From UBA8199 sp964507045 (GTDB lineage Bacteria; Verrucomicrobiota; Verrucomicrobiia; Limisphaerales; UBA8199): a DNA stretch of 64,000 nucleotides. Under the pieces are notes generated by a model that worked only from the letters and a program-made list of their open reading frames with translations, ran no database searches and had not been told where the DNA came from. The position numbers and the translations under genes were made by a program. The stretch lies in NCBI GenBank assembly GCA_964507045.1, contig CAZDOO010000007.1, positions 1 through 64,000 on the forward strand. The letters run 5' to 3'. Below, in pieces: positions 1-8,291 of the stretch. The stretch's first letter is position 1. Each line of letters opens with the position of its first letter.

Positions 1-53
1 GCGCTCAAGTACCTGCAGTACCGCCACTTGCTATGAATTTCGGAACACCCTCC
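1..53 (-). mobile_element. End of a MITE/IS-like element, running off the window
   Basis: These 53 bases are the exact reverse complement of 59912-59964, the left end of the complete 261-bp element at 59912-60172. The outer 20 bases (34-53) are that element's terminal inverted repeat, ending at the stop codon of the neighbouring antitoxin-like gene. The rest lies outside the window, so it cannot be told whether this is a second short copy or a full insertion sequence with a transposase. The adjacent TTA (54-56) could be one copy of a 3-bp target duplication. Confidence 0.8.
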
Positions 54-260
54 TTAGGGCTTCCGGGGAGAGGAGTACTTTGAAATCCATTGTGGGATGT
101 GCTTGCGAGCTTCTTCCAGCGGGACGCCCTCGCCGCGATCCAGCGAGGCCAGCCCGTCCTGCACCGCCTGGCGGAATTCCAGTTCGTAGATGGCGTCAAC
201 CAGCGTGGCCTCCGGCGGCAGCTTCTCGGCCACTTCCAACAAGACTTCTTTCGTGCTCAT
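54..260 (-). CDS. Orphan RelB/addiction-module-type antitoxin-like protein
   Basis: Short 68-residue protein beginning MSTKEVLLEVAEKLPPEAT. It has the usual look of small antitoxins of the addiction-module component type: an N-terminal helix, then a predicted helix YELEFRQAVQDGLASLDRGE, then a V-x-L-EEARKHIPQW tail. Such proteins neutralise a RelE/ParE-like toxin encoded just downstream. Here the downstream side is occupied at once by the end of an insertion element (1-53), and no toxin gene is visible. The antitoxin therefore looks orphaned, unless a toxin gene lies beyond the element outside the window. No strong ribosome-binding site precedes the ATG. The family assignment rests on sequence style only. 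Confidence 0.55.
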   Translation of the reverse strand: MSTKEVLLEVAEKLPPEATLVDAIYELEFRQAVQDGLASLDRGEGVPLEEARKHIPQWISKYSSPRKP

Positions 261-348
261 ACATCAATTCTTTAACCGATCTTGCCGGCAAATGCCAGCC
301 TGCACCGCCGCTCGCCGCGGGCAACGATCTGCTACTTCAAAATTAACG

Positions 349-1800
349 CTATGACTTGGGCCGCAGTTGGCCGCCGCCGGACAAGGGGTAGGTCTTGCCC
401 TCCAGCCACTTGTTCGCCGCCAGGCTGGCGTCGTAACGCACGCTGTAGCCGTTGCCGACGATGTTGCCGAGGGACAGCCCCGAGGCACCGGCGGCAGCCG
501 CCAGGCTGGTCAGCGTGGAATCGGCGGTCACAACCCACTTGCTGGTCGCATCCATCGTGAGCGCCGCGTCCTGGATCGCGCCCGTGAGCGTGGTGCCGTT
601 CTGCAAGGTGGCGCGGAGGGAACAATTGGCGTCAGCCACCAGGTCGCCCGCGAGGGTCTCCGCATCGGCCGTGAAGACGGCGGCACCGCCATTGGAGCCG
701 GCCCGGCCCCAGCGGTCCACGCCGGCCTTGACCAGAACGCCGGAAGCAGCGGAGGCCTTCACCCCTTGGAGCGAGATGACGCCTTTGGTGTTGGTGACAA
801 AGAACAGCGGGCCGGAGGTGGCGGTGAGCGAGCCACCGGTCATCGTGAAGGTGCCTTCGCGGCCTTCGGCGTCGCCGGAGAAGCTCTGATAGATCATGAC
901 GCCGCACCGGGCGGAGCCGGTCAGGGTGCAGTTGGCGAGCGTGATCGAGTTCCGGCCTTCGATCACCGCCGCCTCCGCGCCGGTCGAAATGAACTCCGTG
1001 TTATAGACGGTAATCTTGCCCGTGGAATAGATGCCGGGCGAGCCGCGGCCGGCGCTGGTCATTTTGCCGCCCGCGACCACAATGGTGCCGCCGCCGCGGT
1101 CGGTGGCGATGGCCGCGGCGCGCTCGCTGGTGGTGACAATGTTGACGTTGGTGAGGGCCAGCGCCGCGCCGGCCGTGGCCATGACGCCGTGGCCCCCGCC
1201 GCCCGTTGCCGTGATCGAACCGCCCGTCATGGCGACCGATGCCCCCGCGCCGGTGGCGAACAGGCCGTTGGCGCCCCGGCCGCTGGTGGTGACGGTGCCG
1301 CCGTAGATCGTGATTTGGCTGGCGCGGGTGGCCAGCACCGCCGCGTTCAGGCCGTAGAAGCTGCTATTCTCGGTCGAGGACGACTCGCCGCTGGTCTTGA
1401 TGGTTGGATTGAACAGCGTCAGGTTGCCGCCACCGCTGACCAGGATGGCCGACACATCCTCCGCTGCCGCCGTGTAGGCTTGGTTGGTGGTGGTGGCCGT
1501 GCCGCCGTTCAAGGTGTACGCGCCGCTCAACTTGCAGGCGCGAGCACCGCCGCCGGGCGGACGTTGGGAAGGTCCGCCCCCGCCCGGACGCATTTGTCCG
1601 CTGCGCGATTCGCCGGGTCTGCCGGGCGGCCCGCCCGGACCATCAGGCGGCCCGTCCTGGGCCCGAACCGCGCTTGCGCCGACAACGAGGCACAACACGG
1701 CAACCAGCCGGGCCGTGGCCCAGATACTGCGCCTGCAATCAATTTGGGTGCGAACACAACTCCCGCTCGCAGCCTGTTTCCCGCCAGATGGTGTCTTCAT
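349..1800 (-). CDS. Secreted right-handed beta-helix protein (adhesin-like)
   Basis: About 483 residues when started at the ATG preceding KTPSGGKQ. The reading frame is open 81 bases further upstream, but that extension looks non-coding. An N-terminal hydrophobic segment (ARLVAVLCLVVGASAVRAQ) is a signal peptide. A proline- and glycine-rich linker (DGPPDGPGGPPGRPGESR) follows, then many short repeats rich in Gly, Thr, Ser and Ala with the pattern IxxxGGxxTTSGxGxxGxxATGAG. This resembles right-handed beta-helix surface proteins, in which each turn ends in a small residue. No catalytic residues of pectate lyases are visible, so an adhesin or scaffold role is more likely than an enzyme. Function is inferred from fold style only. 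Confidence 0.7.
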   Translation of the reverse strand: MKTPSGGKQAASGSCVRTQIDCRRSIWATARLVAVLCLVVGASAVRAQDGPPDGPGGPPGRPGESRSGQMRPGGGGPSQRPPGGGARACKLSGAYTLNGGTATTTNQAYTAAAEDVSAILVSGGGNLTLFNPTIKTSGESSSTENSSFYGLNAAVLATRASQITIYGGTVTTSGRGANGLFATGAGASVAMTGGSITATGGGGHGVMATAGAALALTNVNIVTTSERAAAIATDRGGGTIVVAGGKMTSAGRGSPGIYSTGKITVYNTEFISTGAEAAVIEGRNSITLANCTLTGSARCGVMIYQSFSGDAEGREGTFTMTGGSLTATSGPLFFVTNTKGVISLQGVKASAASGVLVKAGVDRWGRAGSNGGAAVFTADAETLAGDLVADANCSLRATLQNGTTLTGAIQDAALTMDATSKWVVTADSTLTSLAAAAGASGLSLGNIVGNGYSVRYDASLAANKWLEGKTYPLSGGGQLRPKS

Positions 1801-1956
1801 GATGCGAAACTGTAACCGATAGTGCCTTAAGCGAAGATTAAGACCTCTCTCAAAGGATGCACTGGCGGTTGAAAGGCACACCCAGGAGCCCTTACTGTCT
1901 TATAAGTGGACAGGGCGCCGTTTACCGGTCCAGCGGAGAAGTGCCGGGTCCGAGCC

Positions 1957-2356
1957 GGCGCATCTCGCTTTCCTGCAATAAACCGGGATGCGCCGGTTGT
2001 GCGCGTTGCAACCTGACACCCCCCCGGTTCGGCCGAGCTCCCCGCTTCCCTGAACCCATCCCCGCACCGTCACCTCACCGTTACCTCACCGTTACCTCAC
2101 CGTTGAACCTCTGCAAGCTTTGCAGAGGTTCAACGGTGAGGTAACGGTGAGGTAACGGTGAAGTAGGCCAGGGGGGAGCGGCATATGACCCGGTACTGGG
2201 CTTCTGGACCATCCGGGCCGCGAGCCGGCCCCGGCCCTTAAGGGGTGCGGCGGGCAGCTCGGCCTGTAACAAACGCCGCTATTCCGGTCGGTCCGGCCCG
2301 GAGTTGACCCGAAGGCCGGCGCCCCTCCCCCCCTTTACAGGACAGTGAGATGCGCC
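1957..2356. mobile_element. 400-bp non-coding element with terminal inverted repeats and a giant hairpin (copy A)
   Basis: The unit starts GGCGCATCTC and ends GAGATGCGCC. The two 22-base ends (1957-1978 and 2335-2356) are inverted repeats with three mismatches. Directly outside lie identical 10-base direct repeats GGTCCGAGCC at 1947-1956 and 2357-2366, as expected of a target duplication. Inside is a 93-nt palindrome (2072-2164). The part right of the palindrome is repeated in inverted orientation at about 37480-37671; for example the 20-mer at 2265-2284 recurs as its complement at 37549-37568. No open reading frame inside looks real. The element sits between two divergent genes, so it may carry or disturb their promoters. 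Confidence 0.7.
2072..2164. repeat. 11-bp-periodic palindrome, copy A
   Basis: Each arm is 45 nt: three units ACCTCACCGTT followed by the core GAACCTCTGCAA. The loop is the three bases GCT (2117-2119). The right arm (2120-2164) is the reverse complement with a single mismatch, in its outermost unit. It lacks a T-tract and lies between divergent gene starts, which argues against a simple terminator. Confidence 0.9.
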
Positions 2357-2426
2357 GGTCCGAGCCAGGCAGGTTTCCATTGCTTGCGACAGCCCGCCAA
2401 ATCTGATTGGCTGGCGCGGCAAACAT

Positions 2427-3404
2427 ATGCGCCACATGAACAGCTTTGCTTCCGTTGCTGGCAGACCGTTGAACGCGAGTTCCACCCTGCCGGCCATTTC
2501 CCGCACCTCATTCAGGAAACAGTGGTTCGTCGGGCTCAAGCTATTGCCGCTAATGGTCGGTGCGGCCCTCTGCAATTGCGGATTGGCAGCCGAGACTACA
2601 CCGGCCGAGACGCGTCCGGCGCCGCCGGGCGTCCAGGTGCTCCGGAACCTGGAATACGTCCCGGGCGGGCACGAGCGCAACCGGATGGACCTGTACCTGC
2701 CGGAGAAGGCGGCCCGCCCCTTGCCGGTGATCGTGTGGATCCACGGGGGCGGATGGACGAACGGCGACAAGGCGCGCGTGCCGATAGCCTCCTTTGCCAC
2801 CAACGGCTACGCCATCGCCGCGATCAACTACCGGTTCAGCCAGCACGCGATTTTCCCGGCGCAGATTCACGACTGCAAGGCCGCGGTCCGCTGGCTGCGA
2901 GCCAACGCGGCGAAGTATGGTCTCGACGCGGCCCGCTTCGGGGCCTGGGGCGGCTCGGCGGGCGGGCACCTGGTGGCGTTGCTGGGCACCACGGCAGGAG
3001 TGAAGGATTTCGAGGGGCCGGGCGGCAACAGCGATCAGTCCAGCCGCGTGCAGGCCGTGGTGGATTGGTATGGCCCGACGGACTTCCTGACGGTGGGCTT
3101 GAAGGAGACCCGGACCCGACTGCTTGGGGGCGAGCCCCAGTCGAACAAGGAAAAGGCCATCAAGGCCAGCCCGATCACTTATGTGTCCAAAGACGCGGCG
3201 CCGTTCCTGATCATGCACGGCGACAAGGACAGAACGGTGCCGATCTCCCAGAGCGAGACCTTTGCCCGGGCACTGAAGCAGGCAGGAGCGGAGGTCACAT
3301 TCGTCGTGGTCAAGGATGCCGGCCACGGAGGCCGCCTCTTTACCAGTCCCGAGAACCTGAAGCAGATCGAGGCGTTCTTCCACAAACACCTCGCCAGCCG
3401 GTAA
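2427..3404 (+). CDS. Secreted alpha/beta-hydrolase esterase (BD-FAE/lipase-like)
   Basis: Protein of 325 residues with an N-terminal signal-like hydrophobic segment (VGLKLLPLMVGAALCNCGLA). The mature part is a typical carboxylesterase of the BD-FAE/HSL-like group: oxyanion-hole motif HGGGW, nucleophile elbow GGSAGGH with the catalytic serine, acid in the HGDKDRTVP segment and catalytic histidine in AGHGG near the C terminus. All three catalytic positions look intact. Substrates of such proteins are usually acetylated or feruloylated sugars, which suits the carbohydrate genes nearby, but the exact substrate cannot be read from the sequence. Two ATGs (2427 and 2436) are possible starts and neither has a clear ribosome-binding site. 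Mobile element A ends only about 60 bases upstream. Confidence 0.85.
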   Translation: MRHMNSFASVAGRPLNASSTLPAISRTSFRKQWFVGLKLLPLMVGAALCNCGLAAETTPAETRPAPPGVQVLRNLEYVPGGHERNRMDLYLPEKAARPLPVIVWIHGGGWTNGDKARVPIASFATNGYAIAAINYRFSQHAIFPAQIHDCKAAVRWLRANAAKYGLDAARFGAWGGSAGGHLVALLGTTAGVKDFEGPGGNSDQSSRVQAVVDWYGPTDFLTVGLKETRTRLLGGEPQSNKEKAIKASPITYVSKDAAPFLIMHGDKDRTVPISQSETFARALKQAGAEVTFVVVKDAGHGGRLFTSPENLKQIEAFFHKHLASR

Positions 3405-3458
3405 GGCGAAGCTCGCAGGGGACCGCGAGCCCTGCCCGCACGCTCAATCCGCTCCGGC

Positions 3459-4871
3459 TCAAATCTCCACCGTCTTGCCCGGGACGGGCGCCGGGTAGCG
3501 GCCCTGAGCGTCGGCTTGCACCGGCGCGGGGCTCTTCTCGGTCAACGCATCCACGCTGGCGCAGAATTGGAAGCTGGAGGCCATTGCCTCTTCCCAGGTC
3601 ACGATCTTGCCCATGTGCACCGCGGCGCGGCCCATGATGGCGCCGAGGTTGGACAAGGCGGCGCGCCGGGTCTCGTTGTGCGGCTTGTTGTTCCTGATGG
3701 CGCTCAGGAGCACGTCCCACTCGGCCTGCCACGGATTGATGGTTTCCTTGGGCGCGCGCCAGGCGAGGTTGGACCGCTCGGTGCGCTGGTCTTTGTAGAT
3801 GTGCGTGGTGGGGGCGTGGATGTTGCCGGAGAACTGCGCGGCGCATTTCGTTCCGTGAACATAGGTGGCGAAGTCGGTGTAGCAATTGCTGAGGCACCGG
3901 TTCACGACCTGGGCTTTGGTGCCATCGGGGAAGGTGAATTCGACGGCGTAGCTGTCGAGGTTCTGGCCGCAGTCGGTGCTGCCGGCGATGCGCCCGCCGA
4001 CGCCGTGGGCCGAGACGGGCCAGGCGTCCTTGATCCAGAAGCACTCATCCATCTGGTGGATCATCAACTCGATGAACAGGCCGCCGCCGGACCACATGAA
4101 CTGGTAGGGATGCCCGGGGCTAAGCTGCCAGAGCAGCTCGTTCTGGCCCGGCGGAAACGGCGGCATGGCATAGCTGGAATCCATGCGGTAGGCCCGGATG
4201 AGCTGGATGTCCCCCATCGCGCCGTCGCGAATCTGCTGGATCAGCGCCTGCCGGGCCGCGGAGTGGCGGCACATCAAGCCGGCGGCGATCTTGAGGTTCT
4301 TCTTCTCGGCGGCTTCGCCGGCCTTAAGCATGCGCCGGATGCCGCCCGGGTCGGAGGCGAAGTCCTTCTCCATGAACACGTTGATGCCCTTTTCCACGGC
4401 ATACTCCAGGTGCGGCGCGCGGAACGCGGCGTGCGTGGCCAGCATCGCCACGTCGCCGGGCCGCAGGCAATCTATCGCCTTGCGATAGGCGTCGAAGCCC
4501 AGGAACCGGCGCTCGGGCGGCACGTCAATCAAGTCTCCCAGGCTTTGCGTCAGCGCGGCGTGCGACTGGTCCAGCTTGTCCTGGCGGAGGTCGGCCATGG
4601 CGATCAGCTTGACTGGCCCGCCGGCGCCGGAGAGGGCGGCGCGCTTGGTGCCGCCGTCGTCCCCCAGCACCAGCCCGCCGGCGGACATGGCGTTGGCCAC
4701 CGCGCCGCTGCCCCGCCCGCCGCAGCCAATCAGGGCCAGGCGGATGGTGTTGTCTTCGGCGGCGTGAACATGCGGCAGGACCACGCCGGCGAGAGCCGAG
4801 GCGGCGGCGAACCGGCCGGTGTTCTTGATAAACTCGCGACGGGAGGTGAGGGGATTGGGATTCTGGTTCAT
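3459..4871 (-). CDS. TAT-exported Gfo/Idh/MocA family oxidoreductase
   Basis: Protein of 470 residues. The N terminus has a twin-arginine signal (SRREFIKNTGRFAAASALAG), so the folded enzyme is exported, presumably with its dinucleotide already bound. A Rossmann segment follows (IRLALIGCGGRGSG), then the conserved EKDFA region corresponding to the EKP catalytic lysine motif of this superfamily, and a C-terminal alpha/beta domain with FPDGTKAQVVNR. Members oxidise or epimerise sugars or polyols using NAD(P). The gene converges with the upstream esterase, with a 54-base gap. The frame starts cleanly at an ATG next to the TAT motif. Substrate is unknown. TAT-exported paralogues of this family are common in Verrucomicrobiota and Planctomycetota. 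Confidence 0.9.
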   Translation of the reverse strand: MNQNPNPLTSRREFIKNTGRFAAASALAGVVLPHVHAAEDNTIRLALIGCGGRGSGAVANAMSAGGLVLGDDGGTKRAALSGAGGPVKLIAMADLRQDKLDQSHAALTQSLGDLIDVPPERRFLGFDAYRKAIDCLRPGDVAMLATHAAFRAPHLEYAVEKGINVFMEKDFASDPGGIRRMLKAGEAAEKKNLKIAAGLMCRHSAARQALIQQIRDGAMGDIQLIRAYRMDSSYAMPPFPPGQNELLWQLSPGHPYQFMWSGGGLFIELMIHQMDECFWIKDAWPVSAHGVGGRIAGSTDCGQNLDSYAVEFTFPDGTKAQVVNRCLSNCYTDFATYVHGTKCAAQFSGNIHAPTTHIYKDQRTERSNLAWRAPKETINPWQAEWDVLLSAIRNNKPHNETRRAALSNLGAIMGRAAVHMGKIVTWEEAMASSFQFCASVDALTEKSPAPVQADAQGRYPAPVPGKTVEI

Positions 4872-5195
4872 AAGTGCTCAGTTCCTGACTTTGGTGCAGT
4901 TTCGTCTATTGCCGGGGTGCGATTAAGCTCCAACGAGCCGCTGCCCGCGCGTGTCCTTCGGCATGGGAACCGATCTTAGCGAGTCACAGCTTTGACGCTA
5001 GCCTCAAATGTGCCGCCGCCGGCCGAGGGTGATTAAGCCCGCAGCCTGCGCGAAGGAGGTGCAGCCGCGGGACACCCGCTCCTTCCTGCTCCCAAGGCGC
5101 TTGATACAGACGCTGGGAGCGCTGCCTGGTGTCAGCAGGTCGAGCTGGCCGCCGTTTGACTTGCGTCTCCCGCGAGCCGACTACAGGCTGTCGTT
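4872..5195. other. Divergent intergenic region
   Basis: 324 bases between the starts of the TAT oxidoreductase (leftward) and the GHL10-like protein (rightward). It must hold both promoters, but I see no pair of hexamers good enough to name. No gene, repeat or RNA was recognised. Confidence 0.4.
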
Positions 5196-6341
5196 ATGAA
5201 TAGGGCCGCCGTTCTTCTTGCAGCAACCGTTTTGATCCTGCCTGGCGTTCGCTCCGTACGGGCCGCCAGCAAAACCCCGGGCCGCATCGGCGTGTATGCC
5301 CGCCTTTACGATGAGGCGGCGTCGCCGGACAAGCTTCGTCAGGCGATGAAGCAGATCAAAGGCGCGGGAATTGACTTCATTTTTCCGGCAGCCAAAGGCT
5401 CGGTCGTCTATTGGGACAGCCGCGTGGCCCCGGAGGAGCTGGTCAAGAACCGGGACTACCTGGATCGAATCATCCGCTGCGCCCATGCCGAGGGGCTGAA
5501 GGTTTACCCGGTGTTCTGCGTTGCCACCGAGGGCGGCGAAAGCGGACCCAACCTGCTGCTGAAGCGCAATCCCTCGTGGGCGTTCTTCTCCGACGGCGCC
5601 CGGCGCGGCTACATAGACCCCGGCAACGCCGACGCGCGGCACTACGAAGTCTCGCTCATCAGCGAGCTGGTCAGCAAGCACGACGTGGACGGCTTGAGCC
5701 TGGACTACTGCCGCTGCCCCAACCGTGTGGGCTACACCGACTCCGGCCGGGCCGAGTTCCTGAAGAAGCACCACGTGGACCTCGCGCAGATTGCCGGCGC
5801 CGGCCCCGAGACCCTCGATACCGAAGGCGGCAAGCGGGCGACCCGCTCGACCGCCGCCTCTGCCCGCGCCAACCCCATCTGGCCGGAGTGGCAGAAATGG
5901 AAGACGGCGCAGATCAACACCCTGGCACGCGAAATCCGTGCCGCGGTAAACCAGGCCAAACCCGGCCTGCCCATCTCCAGCTACGTCTGGGGCTACCACA
6001 CCTACACGAACAAATCCGAGGTCTGCCAGGATTGGATCACCTGGATCAATGAAGGCGTCCTGGACTGGATCAACCCCTCCGGCTACCGCTACACTGACGA
6101 ATCGTTCCTCGAAGCCGCGCGCCTCAACCGGGAGCATGTGCCCCAGGGGTGCCCCTGCTATATCACCATCGGCGTCAAGACCAGCCATGGCGCGCTCAAG
6201 AACGCCACCGAAATCCGCAAGCAGATGACTGTCGCCCGCCAGTGCGGCGCGGACGGCCTGGTCTTCTTTACGTGGGAGGCCCTGCGCCCGTTCGCCGACG
6301 AGCTGGCCGCCGACATCAAGGCTTACGGGCCAACGAAGTAA
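5196..6341 (+). CDS. Secreted GHL10/DUF187-like glycoside hydrolase-like protein
   Basis: Protein of 381 residues with a signal peptide (AAVLLAATVLILPGVRSVRA). The mature part reads as a (beta/alpha)8 barrel: IGVYARLYDE at strand 1, GIDFIFPAAKGSVVYWDS, LKVYPVFCVATEGGE, then DVDGLSLDYCRCPN, and finally VLDWINPSGYRYTDESF. The Asp-rich end of the DGLSLDYCR strand is where related GHL10 proteins (YngK type) carry their likely catalytic acid. Biochemical function in this family is poorly established; peptidoglycan or exopolysaccharide cleavage has been proposed. The gene stands alone on the plus strand. Its ATG was chosen because it begins the signal peptide. It ends about 80 bases before the converging ATPase gene. 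Confidence 0.75.
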   Translation: MNRAAVLLAATVLILPGVRSVRAASKTPGRIGVYARLYDEAASPDKLRQAMKQIKGAGIDFIFPAAKGSVVYWDSRVAPEELVKNRDYLDRIIRCAHAEGLKVYPVFCVATEGGESGPNLLLKRNPSWAFFSDGARRGYIDPGNADARHYEVSLISELVSKHDVDGLSLDYCRCPNRVGYTDSGRAEFLKKHHVDLAQIAGAGPETLDTEGGKRATRSTAASARANPIWPEWQKWKTAQINTLAREIRAAVNQAKPGLPISSYVWGYHTYTNKSEVCQDWITWINEGVLDWINPSGYRYTDESFLEAARLNREHVPQGCPCYITIGVKTSHGALKNATEIRKQMTVARQCGADGLVFFTWEALRPFADELAADIKAYGPTK

Positions 6342-6421
6342 GCGCGGAATAGATGTGGTTCAGGGCGCCAAGCCCGGATCGGCCGGGCAGTCTGTCGAGA
6401 CCTTCCAGCGGCCGTTGATCC

Positions 6422-8119
6422 CTACTCTTCGGTGAATGCCGTCACCCGTTCCACCTCTGCCAGGGTGGTCAGACCGCGCAAGACCTTCTTCAGCCCGTCG
6501 TGGATCATGGGACGGTAACCGTGCTCTTCGGCCAAGGCCTCGATGTCGAGGACAGAGGCGTTGCGGGCGACGAGGTGGCGGACCTCCTCCGTGAGCATGA
6601 AGATTTCATGGATGGCCAGGCGCCCGGCATAGCCGGTTCGGTGACAAGCATCACATCCGCGACCGCGCCACATCTTCACCGTCCGGTTGCCGAGATCGCC
6701 GAAGTAACGTTCGGCCGCGTCGTCCGGCATTGGTATCTCCTCCCGGCAGGAGGGGCAGATCCGGCGCACCAGGCGTTGCGCGCTGACGCCGATGAGCGCC
6801 GGGGCAACCAGGAACGGTTCAACACCAATCTCGATGAGCCGGGTGACCGCCTGGATGGCGTTGTTGGTGTGCATGGTGGTCATCACCAGGTGGCCGGTAA
6901 GCGCCGCTTGCGAAACCATCTTGGCGGTCTCCATATCCCGCACTTCACCCACCAGGATAATGTTGGGATCTTGCCGCAGAAAGGTGCGCAAGGCGGTGAG
7001 GAAAGTCAGATCCACATCCGGATTCACCTGCACCTGGTTAATGCCGGGCAGACGATACTCGACCGGATCCTCGACGGTCATGATATTAACCCCGGGCCGA
7101 TTCAGATGTTTGAGGACGGCATACAGGGTCGTCGTCTTGCCGGAACCCGTGGGGCCGGTGACGAAGAACACCCCGTTTGGACAGCCGGCGATCTGCTTGA
7201 GAGTGTTCAGACTGGCTTTCGACAAATCCAGCTCCTCCAGGAGCGGGATGGGGTGGCCGCGCATGGAGCCGAGCAGGCGCAGCGCAATCTTCTCACCGTA
7301 AATGGCCGGCACACTGGAGAGCCGCACATCAATGGAGCGGGTCGCGAGGTTTAGCGCGATGCGACCATCCTGCGGCCGGCGTCTTTCAGAAATGTCACAA
7401 CCCGCCATGAGCTTGAAGCGCGAGGCCAGCGGGGGCAGCAAACGGCGATCCAGGTGGAAGCGCTCCTGGAGGATGCCGTCAATACGCAGCCGGATTCGAA
7501 CGTCGCGTTTCGACGGCTCGATATGAATATCGCTGGCTCCTTCCTTCAGCGCGCCGATCAGGAGCTGCCGGGTCAATTGGATCATGTTCTGGTCGGCCGC
7601 CACTCCCGCCAGGCGTTCCGGGGTGGCTTCGGTTTCCTCCACGAACAGATGTTTCAACTCAACTTGGGCCTTGGCTTCCTCCAGCACGCCGAGCGTCGTG
7701 TACTGCACCTCGATGGCATCCTTGATTTCGCTCGGCAGGCTGAATACGGCATTCACCGGCAGGGAGACGATACGCGCGGCATCGTCCAGGACGGTGAGAT
7801 TCAGGGGATCAGCGGCGGCAACGGTGATGCTGTCAGCAAAGCGATAGATCGCGATCAACTGATGCTTGACCGCAAAATCGCGCGGGAGCAGTTTGACCAC
7901 CTCGGCCTGGATGAGCGTGCGGTTCAGGTCCACATACGCCACGCCGAGCGCATCGCCATACAACTGGCAGAGTTCCGCCTTGGACGCCTCCTGAACCCCC
8001 ACCAGCTCTTCCAGGATGGCCAGCGGCGCGTGGCCGTGCCGCAGGGACAGCTCTTTGGCTTCCTCCGGGGTAAGCAGCCCCTTGGCCACGACCAGCTTCA
8101 GGAACGAATTACTCCTCAT
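6422..8119 (-). CDS. PilB/GspE-type secretion or pilus assembly ATPase
   Basis: Protein of 565 residues, the usual length for this family. The N-terminal part (about residues 1-150) is a T2SSE_N/MshEN-type domain (LKLVVAKGLLTPEEAKELS). The C-terminal ATPase has Walker A GPTGSGKTTT near residues 322-331, the Asp box VEDPVEYRLPGINQVQVN, Walker B ILVGEVRD and the His box LTGHLVMTTMHTN. A four-cysteine zinc motif (CPSC and CDAC) follows, typical of GspE/PilB and absent from retraction ATPases such as PilT. The protein powers extension of type IV pili or type II pseudopili. No other pilus or secretion genes are near, so the machine is encoded elsewhere. Its start overlaps the small upstream ORF by 11 bases, implying translational coupling. 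Confidence 0.9.
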   Translation of the reverse strand: MRSNSFLKLVVAKGLLTPEEAKELSLRHGHAPLAILEELVGVQEASKAELCQLYGDALGVAYVDLNRTLIQAEVVKLLPRDFAVKHQLIAIYRFADSITVAAADPLNLTVLDDAARIVSLPVNAVFSLPSEIKDAIEVQYTTLGVLEEAKAQVELKHLFVEETEATPERLAGVAADQNMIQLTRQLLIGALKEGASDIHIEPSKRDVRIRLRIDGILQERFHLDRRLLPPLASRFKLMAGCDISERRRPQDGRIALNLATRSIDVRLSSVPAIYGEKIALRLLGSMRGHPIPLLEELDLSKASLNTLKQIAGCPNGVFFVTGPTGSGKTTTLYAVLKHLNRPGVNIMTVEDPVEYRLPGINQVQVNPDVDLTFLTALRTFLRQDPNIILVGEVRDMETAKMVSQAALTGHLVMTTMHTNNAIQAVTRLIEIGVEPFLVAPALIGVSAQRLVRRICPSCREEIPMPDDAAERYFGDLGNRTVKMWRGRGCDACHRTGYAGRLAIHEIFMLTEEVRHLVARNASVLDIEALAEEHGYRPMIHDGLKKVLRGLTTLAEVERVTAFTEE

Positions 8120-8291
8120 GCAGAGATAGCTTTGCGCCGGCCTGCTGCTTGCGACGGCGGCTTTCCTCGATCAATCGGCGAATGTCGTCCTGGGAAAGAA
8201 TGCGCGGCGCGGTGCGGCATACTTGTTCATCTTCGATGATCTCAGCGAGGAGGGCATCGAGATTAAAGCGCGGATGCTCAACTTCCGGCAT
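8109..8291 (-). CDS. Small protein between response regulator and PilB/GspE ATPase
   Basis: Sixty codons, not recognised as any named family. The sequence is acidic in its first half (FNLDALLAEIIEDEQVC) and basic in its second (IRRLIEESRRRKQQAG), and would be largely helical. I accept it as real because both ends overlap real genes in the manner of coupled translation: its ATG lies 14 bases inside the end of the response regulator gene, and its stop lies 11 bases inside the ATPase gene. Such an arrangement would give a fixed ratio of the three products. It could be an adaptor between regulator and ATPase, but that is speculation. Confidence 0.6.
   Translation of the reverse strand: MPEVEHPRFNLDALLAEIIEDEQVCRTAPRILSQDDIRRLIEESRRRKQQAGAKLSLHEE

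Noticed and set aside
367..1815. 482-codon plus-strand open frame opposite the beta-helix gene
   Set aside because: No family resemblance; it is the high-GC antisense shadow of the repetitive beta-helix gene.
2072..2164. Hairpin A as a simple transcription terminator
   Set aside because: It has no T-tract and lies between two divergent gene starts, where a terminator has no purpose; its symmetry and flanks suggest an element instead.
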